This document shows, piece after piece, positions 1 through 8,194 of a DNA stretch of 9,510 bases; position 1 is the first letter of the stretch, and every line of letters starts with the position of its first letter. Location: the NCBI GenBank assembly GCA_020216625.1, contig JAIUYB010000053.1, positions 1-9,510 on the forward strand, written 5' to 3'. The notes below the pieces were generated by a model. That model did not search any database, was not told the DNA's origin, and was given only the letters and a program-made list of their open reading frames with translations. The translations under genes were made by a program, and so were the position numbers. The DNA comes from Desulfarculus sp. GTDB taxonomy: Bacteria; Desulfobacterota; Desulfarculia; Desulfarculales; Desulfarculaceae.

Positions 1-5
1 GGCGC

Positions 6-752
6 ATGATCATCATCAAGAGTTCCGCTGAGCTGGAGATCATGCGCCGGGCCGGGCGATTGGTGGCCCAGGTGCTGCAAGCGGTGGCGGCCGCGGCCAA
101 GCCCGGAGCCACCACCGCCGAACTGGATCAGATGGCCGAGCGGATGTGCCGGACCGAGGGCGCTCTGCCGGCCTTCAAGGGCTATCGGGGCTACCCCTAC
201 TCCCTGTGCTGCTCGCTGAACCACGAGGTGGTCCACGGGTTTCCGCGCAAGGAGCCGCTCAAGGAGGGCGACCTGCTCTCGGTGGATTTCGGGGTGCTTC
301 TGGATGGCTTCTACGGCGATTCGGCCCTCACCGTGGCGGTGGGGGAGGTCGGCCCGGAGGCCCGGGCCCTGATGGACGCCACCCGGCGCTCGCTGGAGGC
401 CGGCATCGCCCAATGCCGGGCCGGCAACCGGCTGGGGGATGTCTCCCACGCCATCCAGCGGGTGGTGGAAGGCGCGGGGTTCTCGGTGGTGCGCCAGTTC
501 GTGGGCCACGGCATCGGCCGGGGGTTGCACGAAGAACCACAGGTGCCCAACTGGGGCGATGCCGGCCGGGGTGTGAAGCTAAAGCCGGGGATGGTGTTGG
601 CCATCGAGCCCATGGTCAATGCCGGCGGCTACGAAGTGAAGGTGCTCAAGGACGGGTGGACGGCGGTGACGGTTGACGGTAAACTTTCGGCTCATTTCGA
701 GCACACGGTGGCCGTCGGCGAAGACGGGCCGAGGATACTCAGCCTGACCTGA
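6..752 (+). CDS. map: Type I methionine aminopeptidase
   Basis: Cytoplasmic metalloenzyme that removes the initiator methionine from nascent proteins. The 248 residues cover a complete type I enzyme (E. coli has 264) with no N-terminal extension. All expected active-site residues are visible: His77 in NHEVVHG, metal ligands Asp94 (SVDFG) and Asp105 (YGDSA), His168 in GHGIG, His175, Glu201 (IEPMV) and Glu232 (FEHTV). The ATG lies 5 nt into the window, so its ribosome-binding site cannot be judged, but the N-terminus IIIKSSAELEIMRRAG matches the usual family start. It is the first gene of the visible ribosomal cluster; in related genomes secY and adk commonly lie upstream, which cannot be tested here. 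The 114-nt gap to rpmJ is the longest within the cluster and lacks infA. Confidence 0.97.
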   Translation: MIIIKSSAELEIMRRAGRLVAQVLQAVAAAAKPGATTAELDQMAERMCRTEGALPAFKGYRGYPYSLCCSLNHEVVHGFPRKEPLKEGDLLSVDFGVLLDGFYGDSALTVAVGEVGPEARALMDATRRSLEAGIAQCRAGNRLGDVSHAIQRVVEGAGFSVVRQFVGHGIGRGLHEEPQVPNWGDAGRGVKLKPGMVLAIEPMVNAGGYEVKVLKDGWTAVTVDGKLSAHFEHTVAVGEDGPRILSLT

Positions 753-866
753 CCGTCGCCCGCCGCGGGCCGCTTTTGCCGTGGGTTCCGGATTGGGGGC
801 CGGCGGCGATGATATAGCGTTGGGCCGAGGTCGAGATCCACCACGGCCGGAAGAAGGAATTTCGCC

Positions 867-983
867 ATGAAGGTACGGGCTTCGGTGAAGCGCATCTGCA
901 AGGATTGCATCATCATAAAGCGCAAGGGAGTGGTGCGGGTCCTGTGCAAGAAGAACCCCAAGCACAAGCAGCGCCAGGGTTAG
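867..983 (+). CDS. rpmJ: Large-subunit ribosomal protein L36 (bL36), zinc-binding form
   Basis: A 38-codon ORF starting [14 protein letters not shown] and ending [11 protein letters not shown]. This is the characteristic L36 sequence at its normal length (37-38 residues). The zinc-ribbon ligands Cys11, Cys14, Cys27 and His33 are all present, so it is the Zn-containing (C+) paralogue. L36 is a small late-assembling protein of the 50S subunit. The ATG is preceded by AAGGA at 854-858. The TAG stop at 981-983 is part of the Shine-Dalgarno sequence of the next gene, rpsM, so the two are tightly coupled. Its place between map and rpsM is the classic position. Confidence 0.97.
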   Translation: MKVRASVKRICKDCIIIKRKGVVRVLCKKNPKHKQRQG

Positions 984-994
984 GAGGCGTATAA

Positions 995-1366
995 GTGGCA
1001 CGCATCGCAGGCATCGACTTGCCGCGCAACAAGCGCATCGAGGTGGCGCTCACCTATATTTACGGCATCGGCCCCAGCTCGGCCAAGAAGATCGTGGCCT
1101 CGGCCGGGGTGGACCCGACCATGCGCAGCGACCGCCTCACCGAGGAGGAGGTCAACCGCATCCGCCAGGTCATCGACGCCAGCTTCAAGGTCGAGGGCGA
1201 CCTGCGGCGCGAGGTGTCCATGAACATCAAGCGGCTGATGGACCTGGGCTGCTATCGCGGCCTGCGCCATCGTCGCGGCCTGCCGGTCAACGGTCAGCGC
1301 ACGCGCACCAACGCCCGCACCCGCAAGGGCCCGCGCCGCTCGGTGGTGGGTAAGAGGAAGAAGTAA
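995..1366 (+). CDS. rpsM: Small-subunit ribosomal protein S13 (uS13)
   Basis: The 123 residues (E. coli 118) begin [20 protein letters not shown] and carry the S13 signature [20 protein letters not shown] at residues 91-110, followed by a basic tail ending GKRKK. S13 sits in the head of the 30S subunit and contacts the P-site tRNA and the 50S subunit. The start is GTG, chosen because GGAGG (983-987) lies 7 nt upstream and overlaps the rpmJ stop, and because the translated N-terminus is canonical. The gene ends directly against the rpsK ATG (TAAATG). Confidence 0.98.
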   Translation: MARIAGIDLPRNKRIEVALTYIYGIGPSSAKKIVASAGVDPTMRSDRLTEEEVNRIRQVIDASFKVEGDLRREVSMNIKRLMDLGCYRGLRHRRGLPVNGQRTRTNARTRKGPRRSVVGKRKK

Positions 1367-1765
1367 ATGGCCAAAGCGCAGAAGAAAACCACCCGCGGCA
1401 AGAAGCGGGAGCGCAAGAACATCCCGGTGGGGGTGGCTCACATTCAGTCCACCTTCAACAACACCATCGTCACCATAACCGACCCCAACGGGGCCGTGGT
1501 GGCCTGGTCGTCGGCCGGCGTGCAGGGTTTCAAGGGCTCGCGCAAGTCCACCCCCTTCGCCGCCCAGCTGGCTGCCGAGGATGCGGCCAAGAAAGCCATC
1601 GACAACGGCATGCGCACGGTGGAAGTCAGCGTTAAGGGCCCGGGCGCCGGCCGCGAGGCCGCCCTGCGCGCCCTGGGCCAGGCCGGGCTGAACGTGACCG
1701 TGATCCGGGACATCACCCCCATACCGCATAACGGTTGCCGGCCGCCCAAGCGGCGCCGCGTTTAG
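1367..1765 (+). CDS. rpsK: Small-subunit ribosomal protein S11 (uS11)
   Basis: The 132 residues (E. coli 129) have a basic N-terminus rich in Lys/Arg, the core [18 protein letters not shown] (residues 22-39), and the conserved C-terminus [11 protein letters not shown] (122-132). S11 lies on the 30S platform and helps form the mRNA exit region. The Asn122-Gly123 pair corresponds to the site in E. coli S11 (Asn119) known to become isoaspartate. The ATG follows the rpsM stop with no gap, and the purine-rich AGAGGAAGAAG inside the rpsM end serves as its ribosome-binding site, so translational coupling is likely. Confidence 0.98.
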   Translation: MAKAQKKTTRGKKRERKNIPVGVAHIQSTFNNTIVTITDPNGAVVAWSSAGVQGFKGSRKSTPFAAQLAAEDAAKKAIDNGMRTVEVSVKGPGAGREAALRALGQAGLNVTVIRDITPIPHNGCRPPKRRRV

Positions 1766-1801
1766 CGCCCGCGAAAGCCGGACGTTTTCGGAGGTATTAA
1801 C

Positions 1802-2428
1802 TTGGCCAGATATCGAGGCTCCGTTTGCCGGCTCTGCCGCCGCGAGACCCAGAAACTCTATCTCAAGGGTGACCGCTGTTACAGCGACAAGTGCGCAGTG
1901 GAGCGCCGCGCCTACCCTCCGGGACAGCACGGCCAGGGCCGCGGCAAGCTCAGCGACTACGGCTTGCAGCTGCGCGAGAAGCAGAAGGTCAAGCGCATGT
2001 ATGGCCTGGCGGAGAACCAGTTCCGCCTCACCTACAAGCGCGCCACCCGGGTTCGCGGCGTCACCGGCCACAACCTGCTGATGCTGCTGGAAATTCGGCT
2101 GGACAACGTGGTTTACCGGCTGGGTTTCGCCGGCAGCCGCGCCCAGGCCCGGCATTGGGTCCGCCACGGTCATTTCACCCTCAACGGCAAGAAGGTCAAC
2201 GTGCCGTCGTTGAAGGTGCGGGTGGGCGACGTGGTGGCCGTTCGCGAAAAAAGCCGCGAGATCGCTCAGTTGAAGCAGGCCATGGAAGCGGTGGCCCGTC
2301 GGCAGATTCCCGCCTGGCTGGAGGCCGATCCGGGCAACTTCCAGGGCACCATCAAGGCCCTGCCCGCCCGTGAGGAGCTGACCATGCCCATGCAGGAGCA
2401 GCTCATCGTCGAGCTTTACTCCCGCTAG
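1802..2428 (+). CDS. rpsD: Small-subunit ribosomal protein S4 (uS4), zinc-binding form
   Basis: The 208 residues match the S4 length (E. coli 206). The N-terminal domain carries four cysteines, Cys9, Cys12, Cys26 and Cys31, in the pattern of zinc-binding (C+) S4 proteins. The S4 RNA-binding domain spans about residues 98-160 ([20 protein letters not shown]). S4 nucleates 16S rRNA folding during 30S assembly and in E. coli also represses its own operon; no such leader structure was recognised here. The start is TTG, set by GGAGGT at 1790-1795 six bases upstream and by the canonical MARYRG N-terminus. No upstream ATG or GTG would give a better start. Confidence 0.97.
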   Translation: MARYRGSVCRLCRRETQKLYLKGDRCYSDKCAVERRAYPPGQHGQGRGKLSDYGLQLREKQKVKRMYGLAENQFRLTYKRATRVRGVTGHNLLMLLEIRLDNVVYRLGFAGSRAQARHWVRHGHFTLNGKKVNVPSLKVRVGDVVAVREKSREIAQLKQAMEAVARRQIPAWLEADPGNFQGTIKALPAREELTMPMQEQLIVELYSR

Positions 2429-2464
2429 CCCCTGATGGCCTGAAACGTCCCGAGGGAGACTCGC

Positions 2465-3468
<1,004 letters not shown>

Positions 3469-3472
<4 letters not shown>

Positions 3473-3855
3473 GACACCGTTGCGTGAACGTTCGTCTGTC
3501 CCGCACCACGGCCCATCGCAAGGCCATGCTGCGCAACATGGTCACCTCGCTCTTCCTGCACGAGAAGATCGAGACCACCGCCGTGAAGGCCAAGGTTCTC
3601 AAGCCCCTGGCCGAGAAGATGATCACCCTGGCCAAGCGCGGCGACCTGCACGCCCGGCGCCAGGCCGAGGCCTACATCCAAAGCCATCAGGTGTGCAGCA
3701 AGCTCTTCGCCGACGCCAAGACCCGCTTCACCGACCGCATGAGCGGCTACGTGCGCATCGTCCCCACCCGGGTGCGCCGGGGTGACGCCGCCCCCATGGC
3801 CCTGGTGGAGCTGGTCTCCCCCGCCGCCGAGGGCAAGGCCGCCGAGAAGAAGTAA
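3469..3855 (+). CDS. rplQ: Large-subunit ribosomal protein L17 (bL17)
   Basis: The 128 residues (E. coli 127) have the L17 core [17 protein letters not shown] (residues 13-29), the helix [20 protein letters not shown], and a Lys/Ala/Glu-rich C-terminus. L17 is a 50S protein near the peptide exit tunnel. The ATG overlaps the rpoA stop by 4 nt, with AAGGA just upstream inside rpoA. Residues 5-11 (CVNVRLS) replace the usual basic KAGRKLG-type stretch without changing the spacing. This is the last gene of the alpha operon and is followed by a strong hairpin terminator. Confidence 0.97.
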
Positions 3856-3879
3856 CGCCCCCGAGCGTCTGAGACCAAT

Positions 3880-3925
3880 CGGGGCGGGGCCGTCCGATCA
3901 GGATGCCCCGCCCCGTCTTGTTTCG
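3880..3925 (+). terminator. Rho-independent terminator after rplQ
   Basis: A perfect 11-bp GC stem pairs 3880-3890 (CGGGGCGGGGC) with 3905-3915 around a 14-nt loop. The T-rich TCTTGTTTCGTT follows on the + strand. It lies 25 nt after the rplQ stop, which is the expected end of the ribosomal operon. In the other direction the hairpin is followed by few T residues, so any role in ending ssb transcription is weaker. Confidence 0.85.
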
Positions 3926-3946
3926 TTGGCTTCCACGCCTTATAAT
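3918..3946 (+). promoter_or_regulatory. Candidate sigma70-like promoter antisense to the ssb 3' end
   Basis: A perfect TATAAT at 3941-3946 lies 17 nt after TTGTTT (3918-3923), a -35 box with 3 of 6 consensus matches. It is in a non-coding spacer and points rightwards into the 3' end of ssb on the opposite strand, and then towards plsC. The -35 overlaps the T tract of the rplQ terminator. It may be chance, although a perfect -10 with ideal spacing is uncommon in DNA this GC-rich. Confidence 0.35.
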
Positions 3947-3972
3947 CCCGGACGCGGACGGGAGTTGGGTGC

Positions 3973-4386
3973 CTAGAAGGGGATGTCGTCGTCACCCAGG
4001 GGCGGGGGGCCGCCGAAATCGCCGCCGCCGCCCGCTCCGGAGCCGCCGCCAGCCCCGCCGCCCAGGAACTGGACGTCTCGGGCCACGATTTCGGTCATGA
4101 AGCGTTTGTTCCCGTCCTGATCGTCCCAGGACCGGGTGCGGATGCTGCCCTCGACGTAGACCTGACGGCCCTTGGCCAGATACTGGCCGCAGATCTCGGC
4201 CAGCTTGGACCAGGCCACCACCCGGTGCCACTCGGTGCGCTCCTGCTGGTTGCCGTCGCGATCCTTGAAGGTCTCACTGGTGGCCAGGCGGAAGGTGCAG
4301 ATGGGCGTGCCGCTGGGGGTGTACTTCATCTCCGGGTCCGCGCCCAGGTTGCCGACGAGAATGACTTTATTGACACCGCGAGCCAT
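3973..4386 (-). CDS. ssb: Single-stranded DNA-binding protein
   Basis: SSB coats single-stranded DNA during replication, recombination and repair, and recruits partners through its acidic tail. The 137 residues comprise an OB fold (about 1-107, starting [20 protein letters not shown]), a glycine-rich linker (108-125), and the canonical acidic tip DDDIPF (132-137). Trp53 and Trp87 align with the DNA-stacking Trp54 and Trp88 of E. coli; Phe40 stands where E. coli has Trp40. The linker is short, giving a protein smaller than E. coli SSB (178). The ATG has AGGAGGT at 4391-4397. The gene stands alone, convergent with rplQ and divergent from plsC, and has its own promoter candidate. Confidence 0.97.
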   Translation of the reverse strand: MARGVNKVILVGNLGADPEMKYTPSGTPICTFRLATSETFKDRDGNQQERTEWHRVVAWSKLAEICGQYLAKGRQVYVEGSIRTRSWDDQDGNKRFMTEIVARDVQFLGGGAGGGSGAGGGGDFGGPPPLGDDDIPF

Positions 4387-4387
4387 G

Positions 4388-4416
4388 TGGACCTCCTGGG
4401 ATTGAATCGTTAGAAT
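4388..4416 (+). promoter_or_regulatory. Candidate promoter of plsC
   Basis: TGGACC (4388-4393, 4 of 6 consensus) and TAGAAT (4411-4416, 5 of 6) are separated by 17 nt on the + strand. The predicted start is near 4423, giving a leader of about 55 nt. The element overlaps the ssb promoter candidate on the other strand and the ssb ribosome-binding site. Confidence 0.45.
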
Positions 4417-4442
4417 CTAGCACACCCCGACCACCCAGGCAA
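4414..4442 (-). promoter_or_regulatory. Candidate promoter of ssb (extended -10)
   Basis: On the - strand, TTGCCT (4437-4442) is followed after 17 nt by TAGATT (4414-4419), with TGC directly before the -10 (extended -10 motif). Each hexamer matches 4 of 6 consensus positions. The predicted transcription start falls about 20 nt before the ssb ATG. Found by eye only. Confidence 0.55.
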
Positions 4443-4445
4443 CCA

Positions 4446-4461
4446 GCCCCCGCCGGGGGGC
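4446..4461 (+). other. GC hairpin in the plsC leader
   Basis: GCCCCC (4446-4451) and GGGGGC (4456-4461) can form a 6-bp stem with a GCCG loop, ending 3 nt before the GAGGCG ribosome-binding site (4465-4470) of plsC. It could modulate translation initiation or simply reflect GC content; no T tract follows, so it is not a terminator. Confidence 0.3.
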
Positions 4462-4477
4462 AGCGAGGCGAAAACGC

Positions 4478-5209
4478 ATGAACTGGCCCCTACCTCTGCG
4501 CTACATCTGGTCCGGCTGGGCCTTGCTCTGGCTCTTGATCACCACCATACCCCTGGCCTCGCTGGTGGTGGTCATGGGCTGGCTGCGGCTGGGCGACGCC
4601 CGGGCCCAGCACGTGGCCCACTTCTGGGCCTGGCTCCTGGGCGGGGGCGTGGGCTGTCCGGCCCACCTGGAGGGCGGCGAGAACCTGGAACCGGGCGGCA
4701 ATTACGTCTTTGCCTGCAACCACTCCTCGGCCCTGGACATCACCGCGCTGCTGACGGTTTTGCCAAAGAACTTCCGCTGGATAGCCAAGCAAGAGCTGTT
4801 CCGGATCCCCATCTTCGGCCCCTCGTTGAAGGCCGCCGGCTATATCGCCATCGACCGCAGCGACCATCGCAAGGCCATGGAGAGCATCGCCCACGCCGCC
4901 GAGCGCATCCGGCAGGGGGTGAGCGTGGTGATCTTTCCCGAGGGCACCCGCTCGGTGGACGGCAAACTGCTGCCCTTCAAGAGCGGCGGCTTTACTCTGG
5001 CCCTCAAATCCAAGCGCCCGGTGGTGCCGGTGGCCATCGTGGGCTCGCGCCTGGCCCTGGCCCCTAAGTCCAAGCTGCTGAACCCACGGCCTATCCGGGT
5101 CATCGTGGGCAAGCCTCTGCCCACCGCGGATCTGAAAATGAGCGACCGCGAGGCCCTGGCCGACCTGACCCGCCGCAAGGTCCAGGAGCTTCTGGACCAG
5201 GCCGGTTGA
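4478..5209 (+). CDS. plsC: 1-acyl-sn-glycerol-3-phosphate acyltransferase
   Basis: Inner-membrane enzyme that transfers an acyl chain to lysophosphatidic acid, giving phosphatidic acid in phospholipid synthesis. The 243 residues (E. coli 245) have an N-terminal hydrophobic segment (about 11-35), the catalytic HX4D motif in NHSSALD (His82, Asp87), GYIAIDR (121-127), the substrate-binding FPEGTRS (153-159), and a VVPVA block (182-186). These are the four acyltransferase motifs in order. The ATG follows GAGGCG by 7 nt. The family also includes lyso-ornithine-lipid and other acyltransferases, so PlsC is the best but not the only possible assignment. The stop TGA is embedded in the -35 box of the ftsK promoter candidate. 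Confidence 0.9.
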   Translation: MNWPLPLRYIWSGWALLWLLITTIPLASLVVVMGWLRLGDARAQHVAHFWAWLLGGGVGCPAHLEGGENLEPGGNYVFACNHSSALDITALLTVLPKNFRWIAKQELFRIPIFGPSLKAAGYIAIDRSDHRKAMESIAHAAERIRQGVSVVIFPEGTRSVDGKLLPFKSGGFTLALKSKRPVVPVAIVGSRLALAPKSKLLNPRPIRVIVGKPLPTADLKMSDREALADLTRRKVQELLDQAG

Positions 5210-5234
5210 CGCATTTCGGCCCCTGGCCTAGAGT
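5206..5234 (+). promoter_or_regulatory. Candidate promoter of ftsK
   Basis: TTGACG (5206-5211, 5 of 6 consensus) is followed after 17 nt by TAGAGT (5229-5234, 4 of 6). The -35 box overlaps the plsC stop codon. The predicted start near 5241 gives a leader of about 60 nt before the ftsK ATG. Read-through from plsC is also possible because no terminator hairpin with a T tract is visible between the two genes. Confidence 0.6.
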
Positions 5235-5303
5235 GAGCCAGGCGGCGGGCGCGGGATCGGGCCGCACCCGGCGATAGCCCCGCAACCTCCGGGCGAGGAG
5301 TCG

Positions 5304-7526
5304 ATGTCACCCCGCGCCAAGCAAGAACCCGCCCCACCCCGGCTCTGGCCCCGGGCCATGACCTCGGCGCTGCTCTGGATCGCCGCCGTCCTGGCGGTGG
5401 TGGTCCTGCTCACCTTCCACCCCGCCGACCCCACCCCCTTGCGACCGGGCCAGCCGCCGGTGCGCAACTTCTTGGGTGCGGTAGGGGCGCTGTTGGCCTG
5501 GCTGGCCTATGACCTGGGCGGGTTGGCCGTCTGGTTGGGACCGCTGTTCCTGGCCCTGGCCGCCTGGCTCTGCCTGCGGCGGCGGGATTGGGTCTGGGTC
5601 ATGCCGCTCATCGCCGCGGGGCTCTGGACCACCCTGGTCCTGGCCGCCCTCCTGGGGCTTTCCAGCGGCAGCTTCAGCATCGGCGGGATGGCTTGGCCTT
5701 TGGGCGGTCCGGCGGGCCGGGCGGTGGCCGAGGATCTGGTGCGTCTGCTGGGACCCCTGGGAGCCTGGCTGCTGCTCAGTCTGCTATTCCTGGTGGGCCT
5801 GTCGCCGGTGGCCTGGGCCCTGTGGCCGGTTTTGCCCGGCGCGCCCCGGGCCCCGGAGCTGGAGCCGATTCCCGCCCCCGATCCCGAACCGCTCTGGGCC
5901 GCGCCCGATCCCGCCGCGGACGAGCCGGAGACGACCCCGGAAGCCCAATCTCCGACCGAGCCAGTTAAACGCCGCAGGGCCGCCGCCACCAACGGCCCGC
6001 GCATCAAGCCCCGGCTCACCCCCGCCGCCCCGGTGGGCCAGGCCCAATTGCCCTTTGTGCGCGGCCAGTTTCAACTCCCCTCCCTGGACCTTTTGGCCGA
6101 ACCCCAGGGCCAGCGCCCTCCCGACCAGGAGGAGACCCTGCGCCTCAACTCCCGGCTGGTGGAGGAGAAGCTGCTGGATTTCGGGGTGCAGGGCAACGTG
6201 GTGGAGGTGGCCCCTGGCCCGGTGGTCACCATGTACGAGTTCAAGCCCGCGCCGGGGGTGAAGATCAGCAAGGTGGCCGGCCTGGCCGACGATCTGGCCC
6301 TCAACCTGCGGGCCCATTCCATCCGCATCGTGGCCCCCATCCCCGGCAAGGCGGTGATCGGCATCGAGATCCCCAGCCCCCAGCGCGAGACGGTCTATCT
6401 GCGCGAGTTGTTGGCCTCGCCCGAGTACCAGCAGGCCGTCTCGCCGCTGACCGTGGCTCTGGGCAAGGACATCCTGGGCCAGCCGGTGGTGGAGGACCTG
6501 ACCAAGATGCCCCACCTGCTCATCGCCGGGGCCACCGGCAGCGGCAAGAGCGTCTTCGTCAACACCATGGTGCTATCCATCCTCTACAAGGCCACCCCGG
6601 ACGAGGTGCGCCTGTTGATGGTGGACCCCAAGCGCATCGAGCTTTCCACCTACGCCGACATCCCCCACCTGCTCTATCCCATCATCACCCAGCCCAAGGA
6701 GGCCACCGCCGGGCTGAAGTGGGCGGTGGGCGAGATGGAGCGGCGTTACGAGCTCCTGGCCCAGGCCGGGGTGCGCAACATCCGCTCCTTCAACCAGCGC
6801 CTGGAAAAAGAGGGCCTGGTCGCCCCCAGCGACGGAGGGCCGGGCGGGGCGGCCACCGACCCCGAGCATCCGGCCCGCCTGAGCCCCTTGCCCTACATCC
6901 TGGTGATCATCGACGAGTTGGCCGACCTGATGATGGTGGCCTCCAAGGAGGTCGAGGCCCACATCACCCGTCTGGCCCAGATGGCCCGCGCCGCCGGCAT
7001 CCATCTGGTGCTGGCCACCCAGCGGCCCAGCGTGGACGTCATCACCGGTCTGATCAAGGCCAACTTCCCGGCCCGCATCAGCTTCCAGGTCAGCAGCCGG
7101 GTGGACAGCCGCACCATCCTCGACAGCCAGGGAGCCGAGCACCTGTTGGGCAATGGCGACATGCTATTCATGCCCCCGGGCTCCTCGGCCCTCAGACGCT
7201 CCCACGCCGCCCTGGTCACCGACCGCGAGATCGAAGCGGTGGTGGATTTTTGGAAGGCCCAGGCCCGGCCGCAGTACGACGAATCCATCGTGGCCGGGGC
7301 CAACGAGGACGAGCAGGACGCGGCGGACGGCGGCGAGGTGGACGAGCACTACGCCGAGGCGGTGGCCCTGGTCAAGGAGACCGGCAACGCCTCCATCTCC
7401 TACGTGCAGCGCCGTCTGAGGGTGGGCTACAACCGGGCCGCGCGCATGATCGAGCAGATGGAGCGGGAGGGCATCGTGGGACCCAGCGACGGCAGCCGCC
7501 CCCGCGAGGTGTTCATCCGCGATTAG
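5304..7526 (+). CDS. ftsK: DNA translocase FtsK/SpoIIIE family
   Basis: Septum-located hexameric ATPase that pumps chromosomal DNA during cell division and helps resolve chromosome dimers. The 740 residues have a hydrophobic N-terminal domain with several membrane segments (about 20-38, 57-92, 98-120 and 150-175), a Pro/Glu-rich linker (about 180-250), and the alpha/beta motor domain (about 280-650). The motor has Walker A GATGSGKS (409-416) and Walker B ILVIIDE (532-538). A C-terminal winged-helix gamma domain (about 678-740, EHYAEAVALVKETGNASISY onward) reads polar DNA motifs. The linker is much shorter than in E. coli FtsK (1329 residues), making it SpoIIIE-like in size. The ATG is preceded by GAGGAG at 5295-5300. 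The gene is followed by a shared terminator. Confidence 0.96.
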   Translation: MSPRAKQEPAPPRLWPRAMTSALLWIAAVLAVVVLLTFHPADPTPLRPGQPPVRNFLGAVGALLAWLAYDLGGLAVWLGPLFLALAAWLCLRRRDWVWVMPLIAAGLWTTLVLAALLGLSSGSFSIGGMAWPLGGPAGRAVAEDLVRLLGPLGAWLLLSLLFLVGLSPVAWALWPVLPGAPRAPELEPIPAPDPEPLWAAPDPAADEPETTPEAQSPTEPVKRRRAAATNGPRIKPRLTPAAPVGQAQLPFVRGQFQLPSLDLLAEPQGQRPPDQEETLRLNSRLVEEKLLDFGVQGNVVEVAPGPVVTMYEFKPAPGVKISKVAGLADDLALNLRAHSIRIVAPIPGKAVIGIEIPSPQRETVYLRELLASPEYQQAVSPLTVALGKDILGQPVVEDLTKMPHLLIAGATGSGKSVFVNTMVLSILYKATPDEVRLLMVDPKRIELSTYADIPHLLYPIITQPKEATAGLKWAVGEMERRYELLAQAGVRNIRSFNQRLEKEGLVAPSDGGPGGAATDPEHPARLSPLPYILVIIDELADLMMVASKEVEAHITRLAQMARAAGIHLVLATQRPSVDVITGLIKANFPARISFQVSSRVDSRTILDSQGAEHLLGNGDMLFMPPGSSALRRSHAALVTDREIEAVVDFWKAQARPQYDESIVAGANEDEQDAADGGEVDEHYAEAVALVKETGNASISYVQRRLRVGYNRAARMIEQMEREGIVGPSDGSRPREVFIRD

Positions 7527-7528
7527 AA

Positions 7529-7564
7529 AACCGGCGGACCGCCCCGGGAGACGGTCCGCCGGTT
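7529..7564. terminator. Bidirectional terminator between ftsK and the selenoprotein gene
   Basis: A perfect 13-bp stem pairs 7529-7541 (AACCGGCGGACCG) with 7552-7564 around a 10-nt loop. It starts 3 nt after the ftsK stop and lies 19 nt beyond the stop of the convergent peroxiredoxin gene. The T tract is better on the - strand (GGTTTTCTAATC), while the + side has only TTGATTCT, so it probably serves the peroxiredoxin most strongly. Confidence 0.85.
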
Positions 7565-7582
7565 GATTCTCGCCGGGCTGGC

Positions 7583-8194
7583 CTAATCGAAGGCCATGCC
7601 CACCTTCCACTCCTTCCAGACATTGCCCACCAGGTCCGGCCCGGGGGTCAGGACGGCCTTGCCCGGCCGCCAACCGCTGGGGGTGGCCTGGGCCCCGGCG
7701 CTGCCGCGCACCACCTGGAAGGCCTGCAACTGGCGCAGGGTCTCGGAGACATTGCGCCCCACCGGCGGGGTCAGCACCTCGAAACCCTGGATCACGCCGT
7801 CGGGGTCGATGATGAAGCGTCCGCGCACGTCCACCCCGCCGTCCTGGTCATAGACGCCATAGACCGAGCCCACCCGTCCCCCGCCGTCGCTGAGCATGGG
7901 AAAGGGAACACCCCCGGAGCTGACCATCTTCGACAGCTCGTGGTCCACCCACATCTTGTGCACGAACATGGAGTCGGTGCTCATTGACAGCACCTCCGCC
8001 CCCAGCTTCTGGAACTCGGGATACTTCTCGGCGACCGCCGAGATCTCGGTGGCTCAAGCGAAGGTGAAGTCACCGGGGTAGAAGCACAAGAGCACCCATT
8101 TACCCAGGTATTCGCTGAGCTGCACCGAGGCGAACTTGCCCTGGTAATAGCAGGGGGCTACGAAATCGGGCGCCTTCTTGCCGACTTGCACCAT
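7583..8194 (-). CDS. Selenocysteine-containing peroxiredoxin (AhpC/Prx1-like), TGA read through
   Basis: Thiol-type peroxidase that reduces hydrogen peroxide and organic hydroperoxides. From the ATG at 8194 it has 203 residues, continuous across TGA at 8054-8056 (residue 47). The TGA replaces the peroxidatic cysteine of the PxxxTxxC motif: FYPGDFTFA-Sec-ATEIS, compared with FYPLDFTFVCPTEI in ordinary family members. Both sides of the TGA are typical peroxiredoxin: VGKKAPDFVAP (4-14) upstream; SMSTDSMFVHKMW (70-82), catalytic Arg124 in VRGRFIIDP, PPVGRNVSETLRQLQAFQ, and a C-terminal TPSGWRPG block downstream. The usual resolving Cys of that block is Thr171; the only cysteines left are Cys15 and Cys37. 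The 8194 start is preferred because AAGGAGGTG (8201-8209) lies 6 nt upstream and the N-terminus is canonical. An in-frame ATG at 8308, also with AGGAGG, would add 38 residues. Convergent with ftsK. Confidence 0.93.
8026..8043 (-). promoter_or_regulatory. Bacterial SECIS-like hairpin after the Sec codon
   Basis: On the - strand, TCTCGGC (8043-8037) pairs perfectly with GCCGAGA (8032-8026) around a GGTC loop (8036-8033). The loop begins 17 nt after the TGA. Short stem, small apical loop starting with G, and this distance are the features described for bacterial SECIS elements, which bind SelB to insert selenocysteine. A competing palindrome CCGAGATCTCGG overlaps the 5' arm. Confidence 0.75.

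Noticed and set aside
813..818. TATAGC upstream of rpmJ as a -10 box
   Set aside because: No acceptable -35 lies 16-18 nt upstream; TTCCGG and TTGCCG are at the wrong distances.
6719..7987. A 422-codon + strand frame overlapping the end of ftsK and the peroxiredoxin
   Set aside because: Low-complexity Arg/Gly/Pro/His translation that runs through the terminator hairpin and across two real genes in other frames; a composition artefact.
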